Source: Sulfitobacter sp.
Lineage (GTDB): Bacteria > Pseudomonadota > Alphaproteobacteria > Rhodobacterales > Rhodobacteraceae
DNA: 14,111 nt
Assembly: GCA_024636395.1 (NCBI GenBank)
Contig: JAGXHD010000162.1
Span: 1-14,111 of the forward strand
Reading direction: 5' to 3'
Positions within the stretch are counted from its first letter, which is position 1. The number at the start of each line of letters is the position of its first letter. Both the position numbers and the translations under genes were made by a program. Below the pieces are notes generated by a model. It saw only the letters and a list, made by a program, of their open reading frames with translations, ran no database searches and was not told the origin of the DNA. Positions 7,308-13,808 of the stretch are shown piece after piece.

Positions 7308-8611
7308 TGAATCTGCTCTACGCCAACGACATCCTCGGAGAATATCCGCCGAGCTGGTACGCCGCTACCGCCACGCCGCTCGCGCCGTTCGCGCCGCTGA
7401 AAGGCGCGTACAAAGCAGATGTATGCGTGATTGGCGCAGGCTATACCGGCCTCTCCGCAGCGCTGCATCTGGCGCAAGCGGGCCGCGATGTGGTGCTGCT
7501 CGATGCGCAGCGCGTGGGCTTCGGTGCCTCGGGACGCAATGGCGGGCAGCTCGGATCGGGCCAGCGGATGGAGCAGGACGCGCTTGAGGCACTGGTCGGC
7601 GCGCCAGAGGCGGCCAAACTCTGGGAACTGGGCGAAGATGCCAAAAATCTGGTAAAATCGCTGATCGCGGATCACGGGATCGACTGCAACCTCAAACCCG
7701 GCGTCGCCTGGACCGGGTCGAGTGACAAAGAAGTCCGGCACCTGCATGAATATGCCGATCTGTTGGCGGGCACCTACGGCTATGACCAGATTGAAACGCT
7801 TGATCATGCGGGCCTGCAATCAGTCTGCCCCTCGCCCGACTATCGCGGCGGCATTCTCGATATGGGCGCAGCACATCTGCACCCGCTCAATTTCGCGCTT
7901 GGCCTTGCGCGCGCCGCTGTGGCAGCGGGGGTCAGGATCTTCGAGCGCTCTGCCGTGCATGGCGTCGACGAAGGCACGCCTGCCACCGTGCGCACCGACG
8001 GAGGGCATGTGGTGGCGGATCATGTGATCCTTGCGTGTAACGGATACCTCGGCGGGCTCAACCGCCGCGTGGCAGCCCGCGTGATGCCAATCAACAATTT
8101 CATCGCGGCGACAGAGCCCTTGGGGGAGCGTATCAAGGATGTGCTGCCGCGTGATGTGGCCGTGGCAGACAGCCGTTTCGTCGTGAATTATTTCAGGTTG
8201 AGCCACGATGGGCGTCTGCTGTTCGGCGGCGGGGAGAGTTACGGCTACCGCTTCCCGGCTGATATTGCCGCCAAAGTGCGCAAACCGATGTCCGTGGTGT
8301 TTCCGCAGTTGCGCGATGTAAAGATCGATTATGCTTGGGGCGGCACCCTGGGCATCACCATGAAGCGCCTGCCCTATCTGGCGCGGACCTCGCGCAATGT
8401 ACTCTCGGCCTCGGGCTATTCCGGCCACGGGGTGGGCACAGCGACACATGCGGGCCAGTTGATGGCGCGGGCTGTGCAAGGTGACGGTGAGGGCTTCGAT
8501 ACGCTCAGCGCACTGCCCAGCTCACCGTTCCCGGGCGGCTCTGCGTTGCGGTCGCCGCTGCTTGTTCTCGCGATGAGCTGGTATTCCCTGCGCGACAGGC
8601 TGGGCGTTTAG
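7307..8611 (+). CDS. puuB: FAD-dependent oxidoreductase, gamma-glutamylputrescine oxidase-like
   Basis: This 434-residue flavoenzyme of the D-amino-acid-oxidase (DAO) family is expected to oxidise the amine end of a gamma-glutamylated amine to an aldehyde, releasing ammonia and hydrogen peroxide. It has the FAD dinucleotide fold VIGAGYTG (41-48), an acidic end of strand 2 at D66, the DAO motif GASGRNGGQ (73-81), and the C-terminal FAD segment GYSGHGVGTATHAG. As I recall E. coli PuuB, similarity runs end to end: the WYAAT...APF start, HLHPLNFALG in the middle, and the PFPGG...YSLRDRLGV end. This is the strongest pointer to a Puu-like pathway. Its ATG shares one base with the GS-like 2 stop. 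Other DAO-family amine oxidases are possible, but the matching ends favour PuuB. A hairpin follows the stop. Confidence 0.87.
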   Translation: MNLLYANDILGEYPPSWYAATATPLAPFAPLKGAYKADVCVIGAGYTGLSAALHLAQAGRDVVLLDAQRVGFGASGRNGGQLGSGQRMEQDALEALVGAPEAAKLWELGEDAKNLVKSLIADHGIDCNLKPGVAWTGSSDKEVRHLHEYADLLAGTYGYDQIETLDHAGLQSVCPSPDYRGGILDMGAAHLHPLNFALGLARAAVAAGVRIFERSAVHGVDEGTPATVRTDGGHVVADHVILACNGYLGGLNRRVAARVMPINNFIAATEPLGERIKDVLPRDVAVADSRFVVNYFRLSHDGRLLFGGGESYGYRFPADIAAKVRKPMSVVFPQLRDVKIDYAWGGTLGITMKRLPYLARTSRNVLSASGYSGHGVGTATHAGQLMARAVQGDGEGFDTLSALPSSPFPGGSALRSPLLVLAMSWYSLRDRLGV

Positions 8612-8629
8612 CACCAGCGCCAAATGCGA

Positions 8630-8651
8630 AAGGCGGACCTCCGCCCGCCTT
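8630..8651. terminator. hairpin between convergent puuB-like gene and phaR
   Basis: AAGGCGG (8630-8636) and CCGCCTT (8645-8651) form a 7-bp stem with an 8-nt loop in the 65-bp gap between convergent genes. A shorter alternative, GGCGG-ACCT-CCGCC (8632-8645), competes. Neither side is followed by a strong T run, so it may be a weak or Rho-assisted bidirectional terminator. Confidence 0.45.
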
Positions 8652-8676
8652 GTGTCGAATAGCAGGTGTTCCGCAG

Positions 8677-9228
8677 TTACTTCAACTTCGAGAGTTTTTC
8701 CTGCAACTCAGCCAGTTGCCGCTTGATCGCGGCGAGATCCTCGCTGCTTTCAGCGGACGGCGTGCCGTCTTTTCCCGGTTGCTTCGTGCCGGGCCAGGTG
8801 CCGGTCATCGCTTTCATGAAAGCTTCCTGCTGCGCCTGCATCGCGTCAAAGCCCGGCATTTTTGCCAAGGGGTTCATCGAATTCATATTCTCGACCACTT
8901 TGGCCTGTCCGTCGCGCAGCATGGCAAACGACTGTTGCAGGAACGCCGGCACAACGCTGACCTTGCCGGTCATATAGCTGCGCACCAGGTCGTTGAGCAC
9001 GTCGACCGGCAGCACGCTCTCGCCCCGGCTTTCATGCTCCGCGATGATCTGGAGGAGATACTGGCGGGTCAGATCGTCGCCGGATTTCAAATCGATGATC
9101 TGGACTTCGCGGCCATCGCGGATGAAGCCTGCGATATCCTCGAGCGTCACGTAATCGCTTGTTTCTGTGTTGTAGAGGCGCCTGCTGGCGTATCTCTTGA
9201 TCAGAAGGGGTTTGCCCGTCTCGCTCAC
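8677..9228 (-). CDS. phaR: polyhydroxyalkanoate synthesis repressor PhaR
   Basis: This 183-residue regulator binds DNA and PHB. It represses the phasin gene (and its own) until PHB granules titrate it away. The N-terminal PHB_acc_N domain covers about 7-66, with the hallmark IKRYASRRLYNTETSDYVTL and LLQIIAEHE. The PHA-accumulation domain follows (about 70-115, LPVDVLNDLVRSYMTG). The C-terminus holds a Met/Gln-rich segment and a short coiled coil (EDLAAIKRQLAELQEKLSKLK). The start chosen is GTG 9228, because GGAGG (9236-9240) lies 7 nt upstream and the conserved domain begins directly after it. An earlier in-frame start would run through the operator and into the phaP terminator. An exact CTGC-N3-GCAG site lies 24-34 nt before the start, consistent with autoregulation. 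Confidence 0.95.
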   Translation of the reverse strand: MSETGKPLLIKRYASRRLYNTETSDYVTLEDIAGFIRDGREVQIIDLKSGDDLTRQYLLQIIAEHESRGESVLPVDVLNDLVRSYMTGKVSVVPAFLQQSFAMLRDGQAKVVENMNSMNPLAKMPGFDAMQAQQEAFMKAMTGTWPGTKQPGKDGTPSAESSEDLAAIKRQLAELQEKLSKLK

Positions 9229-9235
9229 TGAAGTT

Positions 9236-9240
9236 CCTCC
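9236..9240 (-). promoter_or_regulatory. ribosome-binding site of phaR
   Basis: GGAGG on the minus strand lies 7 nt before GTG 9228. It supports that start over a longer N-terminal version beginning at 9309. Confidence 0.8.
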
Positions 9241-9247
9241 ACGAAGG

Positions 9248-9262
9248 TGCACTGCAGTGCAG
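9248..9262. promoter_or_regulatory. PhaR operator candidate in the phaR leader
   Basis: TGCACTGCAGTGCA (9248-9261) is a perfect 14-bp palindrome. Its right part reads CTGC-AGT-GCAG (9252-9262), an exact match to the CTGCN3GCAG motif reported for Rhodobacter PhaR. It lies between the phaP terminator and the phaR ribosome-binding site, so bound PhaR would block its own promoter or an elongating polymerase. Confidence 0.7.
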
Positions 9263-9280
9263 CCTAGACCTCGCAGATGC

Positions 9281-9314
9281 AAAAAGAAAGGGCGCGCTGT
9301 CGCCAGCACGCCCT
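9281..9314 (-). terminator. intrinsic terminator of phaP
   Basis: On the minus strand the RNA forms an 11-bp stem (AGGGCGTGCTG / CAGCGCGCCCT, with one G-U pair) around the loop GCGA, followed directly by TTTCTTTTT. The stem covers 9289-9314 and the T run is 9281-9289. On the plus strand the same sequence has one C-A mismatch and no T run, so it acts in one direction. It separates phaP from phaR. Confidence 0.88.
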
Positions 9315-9323
9315 AGTGATTTT

Positions 9324-9344
9324 GCGCCCGTCGAATGACGGCGC
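9324..9344 (-). other. second hairpin just after the phaP stop
   Basis: GCGCCCGTC (9324-9332) and GACGGCGC (9337-9344) pair over 8 bp with one bulged C and a 4-nt loop, 18 bp after the phaP stop and 9 bp before the terminator stem. It has no T run of its own. It may protect the 3' end of the abundant phasin mRNA. Confidence 0.5.
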
Positions 9345-9362
9345 CATGTCCGGAAACCGAAC

Positions 9363-9812
9363 TTACTTGGTTGTTGCTTTTTTCGCAGCGGCCTGCACGT
9401 CTGTCGATGCTTTTTTCATCGCGGTCTGTGCCTCTTCGGACATGTCCTTGCCCGCAGCCATCATCAACTCGACAGTTTCCATCTGAACTTTTTTCGCAAC
9501 TTCGGCGAAAGCGGCCATGTGCTCGGACGCGGCCTCAGAGTAGGCTGTCGCGAAATCGCTCATTGCTTTTGCGTAGTCTGCTGGCTCGGACTTGGCTTTC
9601 GCCATTTCAGTCAGCTTTGCGACGGTGTCTTTGGTCCACTTGGATGAAATCTCGGTGGATTTCTCGACCGCGGACAGGGCCACGCCGGACAGTTTTTCGT
9701 TCAGTGTCGCGGATGTCTTGAAAGACGCTTCCATGGAAGTCGTGTCCACGGGAAATGCGCCCATCATGTCTTTGAGCATTGCGGTCATGTCAGGTGTTGT
9801 TGAAGTAGCCAT
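9363..9812 (-). CDS. phaP: phasin, PHB granule-associated protein
   Basis: This 149-residue protein coats PHB granules, keeps them dispersed and limits their size. It is almost wholly alpha-helical and rich in Ala, Lys, Met, Thr and Glu, with no cysteine. The region at about 30-130 (SAVEKSTEISSKWTKDTVAKL, then YAKAMSDFATAYSEAASEHMAAFAEVAKKVQMETVELM) has the amphipathic helical pattern of the alphaproteobacterial phasin family (Phasin_2). The tail AAAKKATTK is lysine/alanine-rich. ATG 9812 has an AAGGA site 8 nt upstream (9821-9825). It lies between phaC and phaR in the usual rhodobacterial order, with its own promoter and PhaR boxes upstream and a strong terminator downstream. This fits high, PhaR-controlled expression. 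Confidence 0.93.
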   Translation of the reverse strand: MATSTTPDMTAMLKDMMGAFPVDTTSMEASFKTSATLNEKLSGVALSAVEKSTEISSKWTKDTVAKLTEMAKAKSEPADYAKAMSDFATAYSEAASEHMAAFAEVAKKVQMETVELMMAAGKDMSEEAQTAMKKASTDVQAAAKKATTK

Positions 9813-9911
9813 TATCGTAATCCTTTGTTTGCATCATGGGAACACACGCGTGCCCCGTTTGAATTTCAGCTCGCATTAGGATGGCTCATCCACCTCTCTG
9901 CGTCTGACAAA

Positions 9912-9940
9912 CATATAGATGCTGCACTGCGGCATTGCAA
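9912..9940 (-). promoter_or_regulatory. phaP promoter
   Basis: Reading the minus strand, TTGCAA (9935-9940) is a -35 and TATATG (9912-9917) a -10, spaced by 17 bp; each matches four of six consensus bases. The 17-bp spacer is packed with TGC/GCA repeats. The resulting mRNA would have a leader of roughly 90 nt before phaP. Confidence 0.65.
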
Positions 9941-9962
9941 GTTTTTTCTGCACCGCAGCATC
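9918..9962. promoter_or_regulatory. PhaR-binding region over the phaP promoter
   Basis: CTGC-ACC-GCAG (9948-9958) exactly matches the reported CTGCN3GCAG PhaR motif and lies just upstream of the -35. A one-mismatch copy, CTGC-ACT-GCGG (9922-9932), lies in the promoter spacer. The whole block is flanked by the 8-bp inverted repeat GATGCTGC (9918-9925) and GCAGCATC (9955-9962). PhaR bound here would cover the -35 and spacer. Confidence 0.7.
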
Positions 9963-9994
9963 CCGCCAGGGTTGTTTCAAAACCGCTTTAAAAA

Positions 9995-11800
9995 TCAGCC
10001 TCTTGCCTTAACGGCAACATAGGGGCCCGGTGCATCGCATAAAATTTTCTGCCCGTTATCACCAGGAACACGCGCCGGAATCATCTTGCCGGACCGTTTC
10101 TTGAGCCATTTTCCCCAGCGCGGCCACCACGATCCTTCGGTAAATTTAGCCCCCGCCAGCCAGTCCTCATGCCCCAGCGTCAGATCGCTGTTGGTATAGT
10201 GACCGTATTTACCCTTGCTGGGAGGATTTACGATACCCGCGATGTGGCCCGATTGCGTCATGATGAAGGTCTTGTCGGTGCTGCCCATCTGCTGCACCCC
10301 CCGGTAGCTGTCTTTCCACGGCGCGATGTGATCCGTCTCGCAGGCGATGGCACAGAGCGGTACATCCACCTCGTCGAGCACGAGATGGGCATCGCACAGA
10401 TCATATCCGCCATCGGCTAATTCGTTGCGCTGACACAGGCCGCGCAGATATTGCATCGCCATTTTAGCGGGCAGATTGGCCCCGTCCCCGTTCCAGTAGA
10501 GCAGATCGAACGCCGGCGGCGTCTGCCCCATCATATAGCTTTTAACCGCCGGCCCATAGACCAGATCATTGGAGCGCAGAAACGAGAAAGTGCGCGCCAT
10601 CACAATCGAAGGCAGAATGCCTTTGTCTGCCGTCTCCGCCTCGATCCCGTCTATGAAATCGTCGGTCAGGAACGGCTGAAACTCGCCCTGATCGGAGAAA
10701 TCGGTAAGCGCGGTGAAGAATGTTGCGGATTTGACGGAGGTATCGCCGCGCTGCTTGAGCAGGCTCAGCGTCAGGCTCAGCGTGGTGCCCGCAATGCAGT
10801 ATCCCACTGCATTGATCTCCTTCTCGCCGGTGATCGCCTTCCCCTCGTTGAATGCGGTGACATACCCATCCTCGACGTAATCCTCCATCCCAACATCGCG
10901 GTAGGTGGCATCTGGATTGACCCAGGACACCATGAACAGAGTGTAGCCCTGATCGAGCACCCATTTCACGAGCGAGTTCTGCTCTTTGAGATCAAGGATG
11001 TAATACTTGTTGATCCAGGGCGGGAAGATGATCAGCGGCGTCTTATGCACCTCCTCGGTCGTGGGCGTATATTGAATGAGCTCGAACATGCGGTTACGGA
11101 ACACGACCTTGCCCGGCGTCGTCGCGATGTTGCCACCCAGCTCGAAGGCGCTCTCGTCGGCCAGCCGCACGATCATCTCGCCTTTGTTGGCTTCCAGATC
11201 GCTGATCAGGTTTTCCAGCCCCTTGATCAGGCTCTCACCTTCTGTATCGACCGCGCGCTGCAACGCGTCGGGGTTCGTGGCCAGAAAATTCGTCGGGCTC
11301 ATCATGTCGATGATCTGGCGGGAGAAGTACTTGAGCCGCTGCTTCTCGCGCGGCTCCATGTCCTCGACATCCTCGACCGCCTGCGCCAATGCTTCGGCAT
11401 TCATCATGTACTGCTGCTTGACGAAATTGAAATAGGGGTGCTTTTCCCACAGCGGGTTGGTAAAACGGCGATCGGCGGGCGTGCGGTCCGGCGGCGCGGA
11501 CAGCGTGCCTTTTGCAAGCGCCTGCTGCGCCTCCACGAAATGGGTCACGGACTTGGTCCAGAACCCCAGCTGATGCTCGATGAGTTTGGCAGGATTGGTC
11601 ATGGCCTCCTGCATGTAGGCTTTGGCCGCTTTTGCAAATAATTCCTGATTCGGTGCGTCCAATGCAGCCTGATGGGTGTTGCGGTTCGCCAATACCGATG
11701 TGAGACGCTCGCGCAGCGACTCAACTTTGTTCAGGTTTTCGGTCATTCGGGCGAGGGATGCTGCACTCGGTTCACCATCGTTAGAGGAATTAGTTGCCAT
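9995..11800 (-). CDS. phaC: class I poly(3-hydroxyalkanoate) synthase
   Basis: This 601-residue enzyme polymerises (R)-3-hydroxyacyl-CoA, mainly 3-hydroxybutyryl-CoA, into PHB at the granule surface. The lipase-like box is GYCIAG with nucleophile C335. Asp490 in CETDHIAPW and His519 in QSGHIAG complete the triad, close to the C319/D480/H508 spacing of the Cupriavidus enzyme. The N-terminal PhaC_N region (NPLWEKHPYFNFVKQQY at about 115-131, then KYFSRQIIDMMSPTNFLATNP) and IIFPPWINKYYILDL are typical of class I. A length of about 600 and the absence of an adjacent phaE also fit class I. ATG 11800 gives a normal low-complexity N-terminus. It is divergent from phaZ and 182 bp upstream of phaP. 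phaA and phaB are not in the window. Confidence 0.97.
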   Translation of the reverse strand: MATNSSNDGEPSAASLARMTENLNKVESLRERLTSVLANRNTHQAALDAPNQELFAKAAKAYMQEAMTNPAKLIEHQLGFWTKSVTHFVEAQQALAKGTLSAPPDRTPADRRFTNPLWEKHPYFNFVKQQYMMNAEALAQAVEDVEDMEPREKQRLKYFSRQIIDMMSPTNFLATNPDALQRAVDTEGESLIKGLENLISDLEANKGEMIVRLADESAFELGGNIATTPGKVVFRNRMFELIQYTPTTEEVHKTPLIIFPPWINKYYILDLKEQNSLVKWVLDQGYTLFMVSWVNPDATYRDVGMEDYVEDGYVTAFNEGKAITGEKEINAVGYCIAGTTLSLTLSLLKQRGDTSVKSATFFTALTDFSDQGEFQPFLTDDFIDGIEAETADKGILPSIVMARTFSFLRSNDLVYGPAVKSYMMGQTPPAFDLLYWNGDGANLPAKMAMQYLRGLCQRNELADGGYDLCDAHLVLDEVDVPLCAIACETDHIAPWKDSYRGVQQMGSTDKTFIMTQSGHIAGIVNPPSKGKYGHYTNSDLTLGHEDWLAGAKFTEGSWWPRWGKWLKKRSGKMIPARVPGDNGQKILCDAPGPYVAVKARG

Positions 11801-11822
11801 ATTAAGAGTTCCGTCCTATGTT

Positions 11823-11832
11823 TGCAGCTGCA
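11823..11832. promoter_or_regulatory. TGC-rich palindrome in the phaC/phaZ divergent region
   Basis: TGCAGCTGCA is a perfect 10-bp palindrome followed by GCA, in the 115-bp gap between the divergent phaC and phaZ starts. It resembles the TGC-rich sites bound by PhaR but is not an exact CTGCN3GCAG. It lies 23 bp from the phaC start, so it would mainly affect phaC. No convincing -35/-10 pair was found in either direction. Confidence 0.35.
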
Positions 11833-11881
11833 GCATTTTCGTAAAGCATACCTTTGAACAGGACGCCGGTACGTAAGTGTC

Positions 11882-11895
11882 GCCCAGTTCTGGGC
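11882..11895. repeat. inverted repeat in the phaZ leader
   Basis: GCCCAG-TT-CTGGGC (11882-11895) lies 7 bp before the phaZ ribosome-binding site. In RNA it can form a short GC-rich hairpin. In DNA it could be an operator half-site pair. Confidence 0.4.
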
Positions 11896-11902
11896 TTAGG
11901 TA

Positions 11903-11908
11903 CAGGAG
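11903..11908 (+). promoter_or_regulatory. ribosome-binding site of phaZ
   Basis: CAGGAG lies 7 nt before ATG 11916 and favours it over the in-frame GTG at 11877, which would add 13 residues and swallow this site. Confidence 0.75.
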
Positions 11909-11915
11909 TTCCGCT

Positions 11916-13217
11916 ATGCGATTTATGGCATCTTACGACATGATGGAGACAATCAGAAACACAAACCAGTGGTTGGGCGCTTCCGCGCAGGCAATGGCAG
12001 CCTATCCGGCTTTCTCCATGTTTCCCAATCCTGCTCTTGAGCTGTTCGGCGCTTGGGGCGAAGTGACGGAGCGCACGTTCGGCCGCATGTCCGTCAAACC
12101 TGACTGGAACCTGCCCGCCATCGTCGGCGCCGACGGGACCGACCGCATCGTGAGCGAAAAAATCGAGATTGCGGGGCCCTTCGGCGATCTGCTGCATTTT
12201 AGCGTCCAAGGCCGCACAGGTGTGCATCGCAAGGTTCTGCTCGTGGCACCCATGTCGGGTCACTACGCGACCCTGCTGCGCTCGACAGTGATCAGCCTGC
12301 TGCCAGATTGCGATCTCTACATTACCGATTGGCACAATGCCCGCGATATCCCGGTGAGTGCGGGAAAGTTCGATATCGAAGATTACACCATGTATCTGGT
12401 CGATTATATGCGCCATCTTGGGCCCGATACCCATGTGATCGCTGTCTGCCAGCCCGCCCCCCTCGCCCTTGCAGCGACTGCCTATCTCGCCGAGGAAGAC
12501 CCGAAATCACAACCAAGCTCGCTGACGTTGATCGGCGGTCCAATCGATCCCGGCGCCGCACCAACCGAAGTAACCGATTTCGGCCATTCCGTCACCATGG
12601 GCCAGCTCGAGCAGTCCATGATCCAGCGGGTGGGCTTCAAGCACGCGGGCGTGGGCCGTCAGGTCTATCCCGGCCTGCTCCAGCTCAGCTCGTTCATCTC
12701 GATGAACCTCGACACCCACAAGGACGCGTTTACCAACCAGATCCAGCGTGTTGCCAAGGGCGAAGCGCATGATCACGACAAACACAACAAGTTCTACGAC
12801 GAATACCTCGCCGTGATGGACATGCCGGCGGAGTTCTACCTGTCGACCGTCGACCGCATCTTCAAGCGCCATGAAATCGCCAATAACGAATTTGTGGTGA
12901 ACGGCAAGCAGGTGGACATCGGCAAAATCACAACCGTCGCCGTGATCACCGTGGAAGGCACCAAAGATGATATCACGGCGCCCGGCCAGTGTATCGCCGC
13001 GCTGAACCTGTGTACCGGTTTGCCGGACGATAAAAAAGCGAGCCACGTGGAAGAAGGTGCCGGCCACTACGGTATCTTCGCGGGCAAAAGCTGGCGCAAC
13101 AATATCCGTCCGTTGGTTCTCGATTTCATTGACGATCATGAAAAAGCGACACCTCCGGGGTTTCGCCGCAAAAAGACCGCCGAAAAGAAAGCCGCCAACA
13201 AGAACGCTGCGGCCTAA
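11916..13217 (+). CDS. phaZ: intracellular polyhydroxybutyrate depolymerase
   Basis: This 433-residue cytoplasmic enzyme degrades native (amorphous) PHB granules to hydroxybutyrate oligomers or monomers. It has the PhaZ1-type pattern: LYITDWHNARDIPVSAGKFD (134-153), then IEDYTMYLVDYMR. Cys178 in AVCQPAP takes the place of the usual Ser nucleophile, as in the Cupriavidus PhaZa1 family. D351/D352 (GTKDDITAPGQ) and H384 (GAGHYGIF) supply the other catalytic residues. There is no signal peptide, as expected for an intracellular depolymerase. The C-terminus is a basic tail (RRKKTAEKKAANKNAAA) resembling the lysine/alanine tails of granule proteins. ATG 11916 is chosen for its ribosome-binding site. 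It is divergent from phaC and 3 nt from the next gene. Confidence 0.95.
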   Translation: MRFMASYDMMETIRNTNQWLGASAQAMAAYPAFSMFPNPALELFGAWGEVTERTFGRMSVKPDWNLPAIVGADGTDRIVSEKIEIAGPFGDLLHFSVQGRTGVHRKVLLVAPMSGHYATLLRSTVISLLPDCDLYITDWHNARDIPVSAGKFDIEDYTMYLVDYMRHLGPDTHVIAVCQPAPLALAATAYLAEEDPKSQPSSLTLIGGPIDPGAAPTEVTDFGHSVTMGQLEQSMIQRVGFKHAGVGRQVYPGLLQLSSFISMNLDTHKDAFTNQIQRVAKGEAHDHDKHNKFYDEYLAVMDMPAEFYLSTVDRIFKRHEIANNEFVVNGKQVDIGKITTVAVITVEGTKDDITAPGQCIAALNLCTGLPDDKKASHVEEGAGHYGIFAGKSWRNNIRPLVLDFIDDHEKATPPGFRRKKTAEKKAANKNAAA

Positions 13218-13220
13218 ACA

Positions 13221-13790
13221 ATGACGGACGTGCCCTTTTCCTGCCGCTGTGGCGGGATAAAGGGCACTCTGCACGGCGCCTCCCCCTCCTCCGGCAACCA
13301 CGTCCGCTGCTATTGTGCGCCGTGCCGTGCCGCGGTCCTGTTCGCAAACGCGGAGGACGTGGGCAGCACCGGTGTGACGCTATATCAAACCACGCCGGAT
13401 AAAATCAGCTTCCAGCAAGGGCGCGACAAGCTCGCAATATTCTCCCTTACCCCCCAAAAGCTTTTGCGCTTTCGCGCGAGCTGTTGCGGCGTACAGATGT
13501 TTACCGTGTTGAGCAGCCCGAAATTCGCGCTGGCAGGCGTGATGACCAATCTGCTGGAAGATACCGCAGCCCTTGGACCGGTAGCGATGGAGGCCTTCGT
13601 GCTTCAGCCCGACGGGACGCGCAAACACAGCTCTATCCTGCGGCTCTACGGCGGCGTGATCGGGCGCGCGCTCTTGGCACGGGTGAGCGGGCGCTGGAAA
13701 CAGACCAATTTCTTCGACGTCGCAACCGGCAAACCCGTGGCCGATATCTATGTGCCCACCGAACAAGAACGCGCGAACCTGCCGCTCTAG
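13221..13790 (+). CDS. DUF6151 / GFA-like cysteine-rich protein
   Basis: This 189-residue protein of unknown function has the cysteine arrangement of the GFA/CENP-V-like zinc fold: C8 and C10 (SCRCGG), C30, C32 and C35 (CYCAPC), and C88-C89 (SCCGV). Members of this fold bind zinc; the name comes from an enzyme reported to speed the reaction of glutathione with formaldehyde, but that activity is not established for this branch. The assignment to DUF6151 is from overall pattern and size (about 190 residues), including LRLYGGVIGRALLAR and RWKQTNFFD. It starts 3 nt after the phaZ stop with a weak ribosome-binding site, so it is probably made by coupling to phaZ. That places it in the PHB-degradation transcript, but its role there is unknown. 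Confidence 0.8.
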   Translation: MTDVPFSCRCGGIKGTLHGASPSSGNHVRCYCAPCRAAVLFANAEDVGSTGVTLYQTTPDKISFQQGRDKLAIFSLTPQKLLRFRASCCGVQMFTVLSSPKFALAGVMTNLLEDTAALGPVAMEAFVLQPDGTRKHSSILRLYGGVIGRALLARVSGRWKQTNFFDVATGKPVADIYVPTEQERANLPL

Positions 13791-13808
13791 CCGCCCAAGC
13801 GCGCTCCG

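Noticed and set aside
9845..9852. CACGCGTG palindrome in the phaP leader as an operator
   Set aside because: An 8-bp GC-rich palindrome is expected by chance in this composition, and it lies downstream of the predicted start without other support.
10003..10017. TTGCC-TTAAC-GGCAA hairpin at the 3' end of phaC as a terminator
   Set aside because: The 5-bp stem is weak, lies inside the coding region and is separated from the T run by more than 5 nt. Read-through from phaC into phaP remains possible.
10451..11641. 396-codon open frame on the plus strand opposite phaC
   Set aside because: It is fully antisense to an unambiguous phaC and has the Arg/His/Leu-rich composition of a shadow frame, with no recognisable motif.
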